Part shown: in pieces, positions 16,408 to 25,576 of the stretch
Numbering within the stretch: position 1 is the stretch's first letter
How the letters are laid out: every line of letters starts with the position of its first letter
NCBI GenBank assembly: GCA_903881475.1
Contig: CAIRTK010000018.1
Coordinates: 1-64,000 of the forward strand
Direction: 5' to 3'
Length of the DNA stretch: 64,000 nt
From: an uncultured Opitutia bacterium
GTDB lineage: Bacteria; Verrucomicrobiota; Verrucomicrobiia; Opitutales; Opitutaceae
Notes under the pieces: model-generated
What the model was told of the DNA's origin: nothing
Databases searched by the model: none
What the model saw: the letters and a program-made list of their open reading frames with translations, nothing else
Translations under genes and position numbers: made by a program

Positions 16408-17217
16408 TCAGCCGCGGCCGCCGCGCTGCCGCACCGCCTCGAACAGCGTGATGATCGTGGCCATCGCCACGTTCAGCGAGTCCGCCTGGCCCGCCATCGG
16501 GATCCGCACGGGCAGGTCGGCGTTTTTCAGCCAGAACTCGCTCAGCCCGTACTGCTCGCTGCCCATGACCACCGCCAGCGGCCCGCGCAAATCCGCCGCC
16601 GTGTAAAGCGTCTCCGCCGCCGGGGTCGTCGCGATCGTGCGGATTTTCCGCGCGCTGAGCCAGGCGTGGACCGCCGGGCTTTCCGCCACCACGAGCGGCA
16701 CGGAAAACAGCACGCCGGTCGAGGCGCGCACCACGTTGGGATTGAAGATATCCGTCACCGGGTCGCACACGATCACCGCGTCGCAGCCGGCGGCATCCGC
16801 GCTGCGCAGGATGGTGCCGAGGTTGCCCGGTTTCTCGATCGACTCCACGACCAGCAGGAACGGGTCGGCCGGCAGCGCCAGCTCCGCCAGCGTGCGGTGC
16901 CATTGTGGCGCCACGGCCAGCAGGCCATCGGGGCGCTCGCGGTAAGCCACCTTGGCAAACGTGTCCTTGGTCAGCTCGAACACCAGCGCCCCGTCCGACC
17001 GGGCCTGCTCGATCAGCGCCCGCTCGTTCTCGCCCAGGAACCAATCCGGCGAAAAGTAGATCTCGGTCAGCGGGATCCTCTTTTCCAGCGCCCGCCGGAT
17101 CTCCCGGTAGCCTTCGACCAAGAACACCCCCGCGTCGTCCCGCGGGCGCCGGTCGCGCAGCTTCACCAGCTGTTTGACGCGGGGATTCTGCAGGCTGGTG
17201 ATTTTCTCCACGGACAT
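16408..17217 (-). CDS. TrmH/SpoU-family RNA 2'-O-methyltransferase
   Basis: This 269-aa SPOUT enzyme has an N-terminal substrate-binding part (SLQNPRVKQLVKLRDRRPRDDAGVFLVEGYREIRRALE). It is followed by the knotted methyltransferase domain with VVESIEKPGNLGTILRSADAAG, VVMGSEQYGLSEFWL and IPMAGQADSLNVAMATIITLFE. These are SpoU motifs 1 to 3, and the target is probably rRNA or tRNA ribose. The start at 17217 gives the usual SLQNPRVK beginning. The divergent upstream region carries an inverted repeat next to another RNA methyltransferase gene. Confidence 0.92.
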   Translation of the reverse strand: MSVEKITSLQNPRVKQLVKLRDRRPRDDAGVFLVEGYREIRRALEKRIPLTEIYFSPDWFLGENERALIEQARSDGALVFELTKDTFAKVAYRERPDGLLAVAPQWHRTLAELALPADPFLLVVESIEKPGNLGTILRSADAAGCDAVIVCDPVTDIFNPNVVRASTGVLFSVPLVVAESPAVHAWLSARKIRTIATTPAAETLYTAADLRGPLAVVMGSEQYGLSEFWLKNADLPVRIPMAGQADSLNVAMATIITLFEAVRQRGGRG

Positions 17218-17230
17218 CAGGCCCGATTTG

Positions 17231-17312
17231 AACACGGAGTTCGCAGAGCGCACGGAGAAAATCCGTGGGTGACTCCGCCGCGGTCCCCGTGCTTCCCTAT
17301 GCCCTCCGTGTT
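17231..17312. repeat. Inverted repeat, CACGGAG family, over the rlmD-like start
   Basis: AACACGGAG (17231-17239) and CTCCGTGTT (17304-17312) are the outermost complementary words. Inner words (CGCAGAG, CACGGAG) match less well. The proposed start codon of the next gene (ATG 17299) and its first residues MPSVF lie in the right arm. Confidence 0.75.
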
Positions 17313-18567
17313 TAAGAAGAAGAAATTCAACGACCACCCCTTCGCGTACCACGCCGAGCTCGAGCTGGAGATCGCCACACTCACGAACCTCGGCTCCGGC
17401 CTCGGCCGCGTGACACTGCCCGCGGTCCAAAATCGGGAATCCCAAATCGAAAACTCCTCCGGCTGGGTGGTCATGGTGCCGTTCGCCCTGCCCGGGGAGC
17501 GCGTCCGGGTCCGCGTCTTCCGCAACCATAAGAATTTCTCGGAGGCCGATCTCGTCGCCGTCCTCACGCCCTCGCCCTCCCGCGTGAACGCGACCTGCCC
17601 GCTCTTCGGCCGCTGCGGCGGCTGCCAATACCAGCACCTGGCCTATGCGGACCAGCTCGCTTGGAAACAGCGCCAGGTCGCCGAGCTCCTGCAGCACCTG
17701 GCCGGCGTGGAGTTTCCCGTCGCCCCGGTCATCGCGTCGCCCCGCGAACTGGGCTATCGCTCCAAGATCACGCCGCATTTCAACCCGCCGCGCGAGGGCC
17801 AACCGATGCCGATCGGCTTCCTGCGCCAGGGTACGCGCTTCGATCTTCTCGACGTGCCGTCGTGCCCCATCGCCACGCCGGCGATCAACGACCGGCTCAC
17901 CGCGGTCCGCGCCGAGGTGCTGGCCCGGCGCGACACCTACACCCGCGGCGCCACGCTGCTCCTGCGCGAGGCGAGCGGCGAGGTCACGACCGACTACGAC
18001 GCCATCGTCACGGAAACCGTCGGCGACCTGAAGCTGCGCTTCCTGGCCCGCGACTTTTTCCAGAACAACCCGTTCATCCTGCCCGCCTTCACCGGCTATG
18101 TGCGCGCCCAGGCCGCCGCCAGCGGCGCCCGCTTTCTCGTCGACGCCTACTGCGGCAGCGGACTGTTCGCCCTCACCGCCGCCCCGGCTTTCGAGCGTGT
18201 GGCCGGCATCGAGCTCAGCGCCAGCAGCATCACGTTCGCCCGGGAAAATGCCGCGGCCAACGGCATCGCCAACGCCACCTTCCAGGCGGGCGATGCCTCG
18301 GCGATTTTCCGGGGGCTCACTTTTTCCCCCGCCGACACCGCCGTGATCATCGACCCGCCGCGCAAGGGCTGCGACGAGGCCTTCCTCACCCAGCTTTTTG
18401 CCTTTGGCCCGCGCGCCGTGGTGTATGTGTCATGCGACCCCGCGACGCAGATGCGCGACCTGAAGCAGTTTCTGGCCGCCGGCTACATCCTGAATGCCGT
18501 CCAACCCTTCGATCTCTTCCCGCAGACCCGCCATCTGGAATGCGTCTTGACCCTGCAGCGGAGCTGA
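17299..18567 (+). CDS. TrmA/RlmD-type rRNA (uracil-5-)-methyltransferase
   Basis: This 422-aa protein is an RNA m5U methyltransferase. It has a TRAM-like N-terminus, iron-sulphur ligands CPLFGRCGGCQYQHL, the SAM motif FLVDAYCGSGLFALTAA, VAGIELSASSI, the catalytic block IIDPPRKGCDEAFL and VYVSCDPATQMRDL, and FPQTRHLECVLTL at the end. Whether it acts on 23S rRNA or tRNA cannot be told. The first residues (MPSVFKKKK) are encoded by an inverted repeat. Residues 43-52 (VQNRESQIEN) also come from repeat-like DNA. A later start is possible but none is obvious. Confidence 0.9.
   Translation: MPSVFKKKKFNDHPFAYHAELELEIATLTNLGSGLGRVTLPAVQNRESQIENSSGWVVMVPFALPGERVRVRVFRNHKNFSEADLVAVLTPSPSRVNATCPLFGRCGGCQYQHLAYADQLAWKQRQVAELLQHLAGVEFPVAPVIASPRELGYRSKITPHFNPPREGQPMPIGFLRQGTRFDLLDVPSCPIATPAINDRLTAVRAEVLARRDTYTRGATLLLREASGEVTTDYDAIVTETVGDLKLRFLARDFFQNNPFILPAFTGYVRAQAAASGARFLVDAYCGSGLFALTAAPAFERVAGIELSASSITFARENAAANGIANATFQAGDASAIFRGLTFSPADTAVIIDPPRKGCDEAFLTQLFAFGPRAVVYVSCDPATQMRDLKQFLAAGYILNAVQPFDLFPQTRHLECVLTLQRS
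17427..17456. repeat. Short repeat-derived segment inside rlmD-like gene
   Basis: The stretch with AATCGGGAATCCCAAATCGA consists of the reiterated word AATCG/AATCC. It encodes VQNRESQIEN in a loop of the TRAM-like region, where related enzymes are shorter. It is in frame. Confidence 0.5.
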
Positions 18568-18760
18568 AAGGACTGATTCTATTTCTGGAATGTAAATGTG
18601 GGGCAAAGCCTGGGGAGTATCCCTCAGTTTAAGAGGGAAGCCCTTTGATCACTGGAGATTTTCGGGCCAGTAAGCGTGGACCGCTAATTTAAGTACGAAA
18701 GTGCGTCACAATCCGGCGACTTTTTCCGTCTCGATTGTCAGGTAGGCAATCCGACTTAAA

Positions 18761-19375
18761 ATGATCCTGAGCGTCCACATTCCCAAGACCGCCGGCGTGA
18801 GTTTTCGCCAGATCCTGGCCGAGCTGTACCAGGAGGATATTCTCCTGAAATACTGGCAAATGACGGATGCGCGCGGGCAGGTTGTCTCGTGCGTTCCCGG
18901 CCATGTCCGCTGCATTCACGGCCATTTTCACCCGCAGGCGCTCCTGCCGGAATTTCCCCGGGCCAGGCTGGTCACCTGGGTTCGCGACCCGGTCGAACGG
19001 GTCATCTCTTCCTATTATCACCGGCTGCGCAGTCCCGACTGGCTGCACCCGGTGGACCGTGAATTGCACGCCAGGAAATTGTCGCTGGTTGAATTTGCGG
19101 CCCTCGACCTGATGCGCAATGAAATGACGCGCTTCTTCGGGGATAAAAAGCCCGAGGATTTCGCCTTCATCGGCCGGACCGAACAGTTCGATTCATCCCT
19201 CGACGAATTCCTGCGCCTGTTTGGATTCAGCCACGTTTCATCCCGGCGGGAAAACTGCAACCCCGGCCGCACCGCTGAACGCTACCCGGTGGACGACGCG
19301 ACCCGCGGGGAAATCGCGGCCCTCAATGAGCGGGACATCCTGATTCACGAAAAAATCTGCCAAGGGTCCGCCTGA
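18761..19375 (+). CDS. Sulfotransferase-family protein
   Basis: This 204-aa protein has the two PAPS-binding signatures of the sulfotransferase fold: HIPKTAGVSFRQIL (residues 6-19, phosphosulfate loop) and VTWVRDPVERVISSYYHRL (3'-phosphate loop). RNEMTRFFG and FAFIGRTEQFDSSLDEF follow and are typical of the Sulfotransfer_2 group that modifies carbohydrates. The acceptor is unknown. It stands alone; 193 bases of lower-GC DNA with no gene precede it. The gene itself is somewhat less GC-rich than its neighbours, which may point to transfer. Confidence 0.85.
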   Translation: MILSVHIPKTAGVSFRQILAELYQEDILLKYWQMTDARGQVVSCVPGHVRCIHGHFHPQALLPEFPRARLVTWVRDPVERVISSYYHRLRSPDWLHPVDRELHARKLSLVEFAALDLMRNEMTRFFGDKKPEDFAFIGRTEQFDSSLDEFLRLFGFSHVSSRRENCNPGRTAERYPVDDATRGEIAALNERDILIHEKICQGSA

Positions 19376-19430
19376 ACTGCGCCTGACACCCGGCCCCGGG
19401 ATTGCCAAACCCTCCTGTTCTGCTAGCGCC

Positions 19431-21629
19431 TTGGAGGTGAGCCTAACTCCGCCCCTGCTTCCTTCCTCTTCCGCCCGCCACGCCTGGAAATTCTTCCGCA
19501 CCGGCGGACTCGACCAGGTTTCCCTTGCGACCGCCGCGGATCTGCTCGCCCTCGGCCAGCTCGACCAAAAGCTCTGGGTCGCGCTCTCCTGCCCGGTCAA
19601 GGGGCTCGAACTGGATGAGAAGACCCTGGCCCTGATCGATGCCGATGGCGACGGCCGCATCCGCGTGCCCGAGCTCATCGCCGCGGTCGAGTGGACCGCC
19701 GCCCGCCTCAAGGATCCCGCGGCCATGCTGCGCGGCGCCGAAGCCCTCCCACTCGCCGCGATCAACACCGCCACGCCCGAAGGCCAGGTCATCCTGGCCG
19801 GCGCGAAGCAGATTCTCGCCAGCCTCGGCCGGCCTGACGACCCGGCCGTCCCGGTTGCCGCGACCGACGATGTCTCGAAAATCTTCGCCGCCAGTGCGCT
19901 CAATGGCGACGGCGTCATCCCGCCCGAGGCCACGACCGATCCCGACGCGCAGGCCCTGATCAAGGACATCCTCGCCTGCCTCGGCGGCGTGGCCGACCGC
20001 ACCGGCTCGATCGGTATCACCGCGGAAAAAACCGAGACCTTTTTTGCCGAGCTGGCCGCCTATGTCGCCTGGGTGGAAAAAAGCTCCGCCAAGGACATCG
20101 CCGTGCTGGGCGATGCCACCGAGGCCGCCTGCACCGCGCTCAAGGCCGTCCGAGTCAAGATCGACGATTACTTCGCCCGCTGCCGGCTCGCCGCCTTCGA
20201 CGCCCGCGCCATCGCCGCGCTCAACCGCCAGGAAAGCGAGTACCTCGCCATCGCCGCGAAGGACCTTAAGATCACCGCAGAGGAAGTCGCCGGCTTCCCG
20301 CTCGCCCGGATCGAGGCCGGCCGGCCGCTGCCGCTCTTCCAGGGCGTCAACCCGGCCTGGTCCGCCGCCCTCGCGACGCTGCATGCCGCGGTGGTCACGC
20401 CCCTGCTCGGCGCCGGCCAGACCTCCCTGACCGAGTCGGAATGGACCGCGCTGTCCGCCCGGTTCGCCGCCTACGAAACCTGGCTGGGCGGCAAGGCCGG
20501 CTCGACCGTGGAAAAAATCGGGCTCGCTCGCGCGCGCGAGCTGCTGGCGGGCAGGGGTCGCGACGTCCTCGCGGGCCTGATCGCCCAGGACAAGGCCCTG
20601 GAGCCGGAGTTCAACGCGATCTCCGCCGTGGACCGCCTCGTGCGCTATCACCGCGATCTCCGGGCGATCCTGCATAATTTCGTCAACTTCGCCGATTTTT
20701 ATTCGCCCGGCCGGCTCGCCGTGTTCCAGGCCGGGACCCTCTTCATCGACAGCCGTTCCTGCGAACTCTGCATCCGGGTGGAGGATCCCGCCGCGCACGC
20801 CGTCCTCGCCAGCACCAGCAAGGCCTACATCGCCTATGTCGATTGCCGCCGGCCCGGCGGGGAAGCCATGAAGGTGGCCGCCTGCATCACCCAGGGTGAC
20901 AGCGATTATCTGGTTCTCGGGCGCAACGGCGTGTTCTACGACCGCAAGGGTCGCGATTGGGATGCGACCATCATCAAGATCGTCGATAACCCGATCAGCC
21001 TGCGGCAGGCCTTCTGGTCGCCGTACAAGAAACTGGTCCGCATGATCGAGGAGCAGGTCGCCAAGCGTGCGGCCGCGGCGGACGCCGAGGCCAACGCCAA
21101 GGTTTCCGCGGCGGCCACGGCCGCGGCCAACGCCGACCCGTCCAAGGCACCCGCCCCGAGGAAAATCGACATCGGCACCGTGGCCGCCCTGGGGGTTGCC
21201 GTCGGGGCCATCGGCGGGGCGCTCGCCGCCCTGGCCACCGGCCTCGCCCGGCTCGCCCCGTGGCAGCTGCCGCTCGTGCTGGTCGCGCTGATCCTGCTGA
21301 TTTCGCTGCCCGCGGTCATCATCGCGTGGCTCAAGCTCCGCCAGCGGACCATCGGGCCGATCCTCGACGCCAACGGCTGGGCCATCAACGGCCGCGTGCG
21401 GATCAATATTCCGTTTGGCACCGCGCTCACCGAGCGGGCCGTGCTGCCCGCCGGCGCCCAGCGCTCGCTCAAGGATCCTTACGCGGAAAAAACCCGCGGC
21501 CGTACCGCTGTCATCGTGGTGGTTGTGCTCCTGCTGCTCGCGTTGGCTGGCGCGAAGCTCTTCGGCTGCTGGCCCTTTGAGTCGGGCGCAGCGCCGGAGG
21601 AAGCGCCCGCGGCCGAGACGGTGGGCTGA
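19431..21629 (+). CDS. Large membrane-anchored protein with EF-hand loop, unknown
   Basis: I do not recognise this 732-aa protein. It begins with TTG at 19431 (GTG at 19437 is an alternative; neither has a good ribosome-binding site). Residues 69-80 form a canonical EF-hand calcium loop, DADGDGRIRVPE; a second, weaker one (SALNGDGVIPPEA) lies near residue 160. A long alpha-helical, Ala-rich region follows. The C-terminal part holds two adjacent membrane segments (about 585-640) and a last one (VIVVVVLLLLALAGAKLFG) near 695-715. No signal peptide is seen, so the bulk is probably cytoplasmic. It stands alone. Confidence 0.7.
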   Translation: MEVSLTPPLLPSSSARHAWKFFRTGGLDQVSLATAADLLALGQLDQKLWVALSCPVKGLELDEKTLALIDADGDGRIRVPELIAAVEWTAARLKDPAAMLRGAEALPLAAINTATPEGQVILAGAKQILASLGRPDDPAVPVAATDDVSKIFAASALNGDGVIPPEATTDPDAQALIKDILACLGGVADRTGSIGITAEKTETFFAELAAYVAWVEKSSAKDIAVLGDATEAACTALKAVRVKIDDYFARCRLAAFDARAIAALNRQESEYLAIAAKDLKITAEEVAGFPLARIEAGRPLPLFQGVNPAWSAALATLHAAVVTPLLGAGQTSLTESEWTALSARFAAYETWLGGKAGSTVEKIGLARARELLAGRGRDVLAGLIAQDKALEPEFNAISAVDRLVRYHRDLRAILHNFVNFADFYSPGRLAVFQAGTLFIDSRSCELCIRVEDPAAHAVLASTSKAYIAYVDCRRPGGEAMKVAACITQGDSDYLVLGRNGVFYDRKGRDWDATIIKIVDNPISLRQAFWSPYKKLVRMIEEQVAKRAAAADAEANAKVSAAATAAANADPSKAPAPRKIDIGTVAALGVAVGAIGGALAALATGLARLAPWQLPLVLVALILLISLPAVIIAWLKLRQRTIGPILDANGWAINGRVRINIPFGTALTERAVLPAGAQRSLKDPYAEKTRGRTAVIVVVVLLLLALAGAKLFGCWPFESGAAPEEAPAAETVG

Positions 21630-21636
21630 GCCCCGT

Positions 21637-21730
21637 TTGACATTCTGAACGAAGTGAAAAATCCAGTTGGATAAGATCGAAACACCTGGCGAACCCCCGC
21701 TGAATTCTTTGCTAAGCTCAGAATGACAAT
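21637..21730. repeat. Inverted repeat, CATTCTGA...TCAGAATG family
   Basis: The left arm TTGACATTCTGAACGAAGTG and right arm GCTAAGCTCAGAATGACAA are imperfect complements. The words resemble the widespread bacterial GTCATTCTGAGCG-AGCGAAGAATC repeats. It occupies the gap between two genes. Confidence 0.75.
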
Positions 21731-21769
21731 GAGGGAATCTTAGCGTGCGAACGCTGTCCCAGTCCTGAA

Positions 21770-23335
21770 ATGCTCCGCCGGCTTTCCCGTTTCCTGTGGC
21801 CCGCCGGCTGTGCCGTCCTGATCGCGGCCTTCGTCGCGATGGTGGCGCGCTTCTATCACCCGGTTTACGGCTTCACGTCGCTGCTGCAATTCGATGCGAC
21901 AAACGAAGCCACCATGCTGCCCGAGGTGCGCGACCGCCCCGTCTACATCGACCACCGCCAGGGTGGCTATGACGGGTTGTACTATGCGCAGCTGGCCTGT
22001 CATCCGTCGCTGCGTGATCCGGCGCTGGGGCCGGCCATGGACGGCAACCTCGTCTATCGCGCCCGCCGCATCCTGGTCAGCGGGCTGGCCTGGGCGCTGG
22101 CGCTGGGCAATCCGGCCTGGGCGATCGATATTTACTCGCTGGTGAATCCCGTCTGCTGGCTCGCGCTGGCAGGCCTGGTCTTCACCCTGTTTCCCCCGCG
22201 CTCCGCGCATGATGTCATCGCCTGGGCGGGACTCCTTTTTTCCGCCGGCGCACTGGCCAGTGTCCGGCTGGCCCTGACCGACCTGCCGGCCCTCTTGCTG
22301 ATCACGGGCGCCGTGGTCGCCGTGCAACGCGGCCGGCTGAACGGCGCGGCTGCACTGCTGGCAGCGGCCGGGCTGACCCGGGAGACTTCCCTGCTCGCCG
22401 CGCCCGCGCTAGCCGGCGGTACTTGGCGCGAGAATCTTCGGCGGGGCCTGATTCTTGCCGTCCCCCTGGCTCTCTGGCTGCTCTACATCCGCATCGTCGT
22501 GGGTCCCGGCAACCAAGGGTGGGGCGCCTTCGACTGGCCCGGCGCCAGGTTGGTCGAAAAGTGGCGCGTGTCCTTGGCGGCACTCCACCAGCCGGATTCC
22601 GCAATGCTTGCCTGGACCACGTTGCTCGCCTTGTTCGCCCTGACCGTGCAGGCCGCCTGGTTGCTCGCCCGGCCGCAGGCTTCAAACCGGTGGTGGCGCC
22701 TCGGCATCGGCTACGCCGCGCTGCTCCTGCTGCTCGGCTCGGGGGTGTGGGAGGGCAACCCGGGCGCCGCCGCCCGCGTGCTGCTGCCCCTTAATCTTGC
22801 CTTCAACCTGCTCGCCCCGCGGTCCCGGGCCGGGCTGGTCCTGCTCATCCTCGGCAACCTCACGGTGCCCGCCGGACTGCTCCAATTGAACAGCCTGCCC
22901 AATGACGGGGTCGAGCTGGCCGCCGGCCGGGCGGGTTCCACCACCGTCCTCGTGCAAACCCTCTCCGGCTGGTCCGGGGTCGAGCGCGACGCAGATAACT
23001 TCTGGGCCTGGAGCTCGGGCGATGCCGTGCTGGTGGTGCGGGCCCGGCCGGCAGGAACCGCCCTCGGTCTGGCCTTTCATCTCCGCAGCCTGGCGCCGCG
23101 CACCGTGGCCGTCAGCCAGGGCGGACACAAGCTCTGGCGCGGGAAGATCGGTCCCGGCTGGCAGGCCGTTTCGCTTGCGTGCACCGACGGCGAAATCCGG
23201 TTCCACACCGACACGCCGCCCGTGGCAGAGGGGCCGCAGCCCGGCGCCCGGGCCCTCGCCTTCTGCATCGAGCGCGTGACGCTCAGCGGGATTCGATCCA
23301 CTCCGGCGACGAATACTGCTCCGTCAGCCCGCTGA
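21770..23335 (+). CDS. Polytopic membrane protein, possibly GT-C glycosyltransferase-like
   Basis: This 521-aa protein has an N-terminal membrane segment (FLWPAGCAVLIAAFVAMVARF), a periplasmic loop with HRQGGYDGLYYAQL, about eight further helices to residue 380, and a C-terminal soluble beta-rich domain. The loop GGYDGLYYAQLACHP with an Asp, and GLTRETSLLA between helices, resemble DUF-type mannosyltransferase-like proteins; the identification is weak. Its last 53 bases overlap the convergent lipoate ligase gene. Confidence 0.6.
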   Translation: MLRRLSRFLWPAGCAVLIAAFVAMVARFYHPVYGFTSLLQFDATNEATMLPEVRDRPVYIDHRQGGYDGLYYAQLACHPSLRDPALGPAMDGNLVYRARRILVSGLAWALALGNPAWAIDIYSLVNPVCWLALAGLVFTLFPPRSAHDVIAWAGLLFSAGALASVRLALTDLPALLLITGAVVAVQRGRLNGAAALLAAAGLTRETSLLAAPALAGGTWRENLRRGLILAVPLALWLLYIRIVVGPGNQGWGAFDWPGARLVEKWRVSLAALHQPDSAMLAWTTLLALFALTVQAAWLLARPQASNRWWRLGIGYAALLLLLGSGVWEGNPGAAARVLLPLNLAFNLLAPRSRAGLVLLILGNLTVPAGLLQLNSLPNDGVELAAGRAGSTTVLVQTLSGWSGVERDADNFWAWSSGDAVLVVRARPAGTALGLAFHLRSLAPRTVAVSQGGHKLWRGKIGPGWQAVSLACTDGEIRFHTDTPPVAEGPQPGARALAFCIERVTLSGIRSTPATNTAPSAR

Positions 23336-24029
23336 CCTCGCCCTCGTTGAACTCCGGCCAGGGCGTGGCTTCCGCCGTGACCTGCAGGGCCCCCGCCAGC
23401 TGCGCGACAAAATCGTCCTGAAGTTTTTCCCAGTCGATCGCCGCGCCCACCGCCGGACGCCAGAGCGAACCCTGGAAGAGCAGCCCGTGCTTGTTGCGCT
23501 TTTGCGCGCCGCCGGCGATTTTCTCCCCGCTTCGCCCGTGCACCACGTCGTAGAGCTCGGCCCGCTGGAAGCACACGCCGCTCGCCCCGCAGGTGGCGCC
23601 TTCCGCCGGCGGCTCGCAGGAGGGCTTGATCACCGCGGGCACCTCCTGCAGGCGCAGCGCGGCCGCCAGGCACTCGTGCACCTCGCGGTAGCTCTGGGTC
23701 GCGCGCAGGTCCTCCAGCGGATGTCCGCGGGGAATCACCAGCGCATAGGTCCAGTCGTCCCGGTGGTCGACCAACCCTCCGCCCGTGGGCCGGCGGCAAA
23801 GGTCCGGCTGGGTCCCCGGGGCCAGGAGACCGCGCACCAGCGCGATTTTCTGCGCGTAGCCAAAGGTAAACGCCGGCCCGTGCCAGCCATAATGCCGGAA
23901 GCGCGGCGCCGCCGGGCGCGGGTACCGCTGCAGCAGCAGGAAATCGAGCGCCATGTTTTCCGCGGCGCCGCCGCGGCGGACCGGCAGTCGCTCGAGAACC
24001 ATGGCTCGCACCGGTGCGGCGGGACTCAT
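23283..24029 (-). CDS. Lipoate-protein ligase A family protein
   Basis: This 248-aa protein belongs to the biotin/lipoate A/B ligase family. It has RHYGWHGPAFTFGYAQK, the signature CRRPTGGGLVDHRDDWTYALVIP and the late lysine motif AGGAQKRNKHGLLFQGSL. It would attach lipoate or octanoate to the E2 subunits of 2-oxoacid dehydrogenases or to GcvH. Start 24029 overlaps the stop of the histidine kinase gene (ATGA on the minus strand), so it is translated after it. The family members include amidotransferases, so ligase activity is not certain. Confidence 0.86.
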   Translation of the reverse strand: MSPAAPVRAMVLERLPVRRGGAAENMALDFLLLQRYPRPAAPRFRHYGWHGPAFTFGYAQKIALVRGLLAPGTQPDLCRRPTGGGLVDHRDDWTYALVIPRGHPLEDLRATQSYREVHECLAAALRLQEVPAVIKPSCEPPAEGATCGASGVCFQRAELYDVVHGRSGEKIAGGAQKRNKHGLLFQGSLWRPAVGAAIDWEKLQDDFVAQLAGALQVTAEATPWPEFNEGEVSGLTEQYSSPEWIESR

Positions 24030-25576
24030 GCGTCCAGCAGCGAGCGGGTCGCCTTCAACAGCTCGCTCAGGGCATAGGGCTTCGGCAGGTGGTACCACCG
24101 GCTGCGCTTGAGCCAGCCCAGGGCCGGCGGGTTTTCCCGGGCGGTGGTGCACAACACCCGGAGGCCCGGCTCGGCGGCGTGGAGCGTGCGCGCGAACTGG
24201 TCGCCCTCGCTGGAAAAGCTGGCGATGAGCAGCTGGGCCGGCTGGTGCAGGTGCCGGGCCTCGCGCAGCGCCATCGCCGGCGCCGCCACCGCGACCACAT
24301 GGTAGCCATCGGCCGTCAGGATCCCCGTCACCATCTTCCGCACCACCTCGTCCTCCTCCACCAGAAGCACGGTCTCGTGACCGCGGGTGGAGGGCAGGGG
24401 CTCGATCGCGGCGTTCCGCTCCGCGGCGCCTTCGCGCAGGTTGGTTTCCGGCAGCAGGATCTCAAACGTCGAGCCCTGCGACAGCTCGCTCCTCACGTTG
24501 ATGAAGCCGCCGCTCTGCTGGACGACGCCGTGGACCAGCGAAAGCCCGAGGCCGGAGCCCTTGCCCTCGGGCTTCGTGGTGAAGAACGGCTCGAACAGCT
24601 GCTTCTGGGTTTCGTGGCTCATGCCCGTGCCATTGTCGCTGACCGTCAGGCAGACGTAGGCGCCCGGCGGGGCGTCGGTGAAGCGACGGTTGAGGCCGGA
24701 CTTCACCCGGCGCCGGGCGGTGCCGATGACCACCCGGCCGTTCTTTTTCAACGCATCGCGCGCGTTCAGCGTGAGGTTGAGCAGCACCTGCTGGATCTGC
24801 GCCGGGTCCGCGCGCACCTGCCCGATGGTGGGATCGAGATCGAGTTCGAGCCTCCCGGCCCCGTCCAGCAGGCGGGCCAGGATGTCGGCGTTATTGCCGA
24901 CAAACCGGTTGAGGTTGATCACGCGCACCTTCAGCGGCTGGCGGCGGCCGAAGGCGAGCAGCTGGCGGGTGAGGGTGGCGGCCTTCTGGCCGGCCTGGTG
25001 GATTTCCTCGACCTCCTTCAGGACCCGCGGCTGGTCCGCGACCTGGCCGGCGAGGATCTGGCAGTAGCCGTTGATGACGGAAAGCAGGTTGTTGAAATCG
25101 TGCGCCACCCCGCCCGCCAGCCGGCCCACGGCGTCGAGCCGCTGCGCGTGCACGAGGGCCTCCTGCAGCCGGCGCTTCTCGGTCGTGTCGCGATAGGTGG
25201 CCACCAGGTGCGTGGCCCGGCCCCGGGCGGTGGGGATCACGCTGAGGTTCCACGCGGCATGGATGGTCGTGCCGTCCTTGCGCAGCAAATAACCCTCCCC
25301 GGCCAGCGGCCGGCCGGCGCGGGCGCCCCGCCGCCAGCGCCCGATTTTTTTTCCATCGGCCTTGTCGGCGTGGAGGAAGGAAGGATTCCGCCCGGTCAGC
25401 CCCGCAGATGTGTGCCCGGTCATCGCGCAGAAATTCTCATTGGCGAAAATGATCTCCAGGTCGGCCGCGGCGGGACCGCACCGGGCGATAAACACGCCCT
25501 CATCCTGGGCGCGCAGCGCGGCGCCCAGCAGGGCGTCCGGCACCACCGGGTTGGCAGGACGCCAGTTTTTCTTCAC
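24026..25576 (-). CDS. PAS sensor histidine kinase with C-terminal receiver-like domain
   Basis: This 516-aa cytoplasmic protein has a PAS domain (about 15-135, [23 protein letters not shown]) and a HisKA domain with H159 in [13 protein letters not shown]. The ATPase domain follows ([37 protein letters not shown]). A receiver-like domain occupies about 395-516. In the receiver the acidic pocket reads LLVEEDEV and the Lys is present (HLPKPY), but the phospho-acceptor Asp is replaced ([10 protein letters not shown]). It is therefore probably not phosphorylated. There is no membrane segment. It overlaps pdxH at its start and lplA at its end. Confidence 0.9.
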   Translation of the reverse strand: MKKNWRPANPVVPDALLGAALRAQDEGVFIARCGPAAADLEIIFANENFCAMTGHTSAGLTGRNPSFLHADKADGKKIGRWRRGARAGRPLAGEGYLLRKDGTTIHAAWNLSVIPTARGRATHLVATYRDTTEKRRLQEALVHAQRLDAVGRLAGGVAHDFNNLLSVINGYCQILAGQVADQPRVLKEVEEIHQAGQKAATLTRQLLAFGRRQPLKVRVINLNRFVGNNADILARLLDGAGRLELDLDPTIGQVRADPAQIQQVLLNLTLNARDALKKNGRVVIGTARRRVKSGLNRRFTDAPPGAYVCLTVSDNGTGMSHETQKQLFEPFFTTKPEGKGSGLGLSLVHGVVQQSGGFINVRSELSQGSTFEILLPETNLREGAAERNAAIEPLPSTRGHETVLLVEEDEVVRKMVTGILTADGYHVVAVAAPAMALREARHLHQPAQLLIASFSSEGDQFARTLHAAEPGLRVLCTTARENPPALGWLKRSRWYHLPKPYALSELLKATRSLLDA

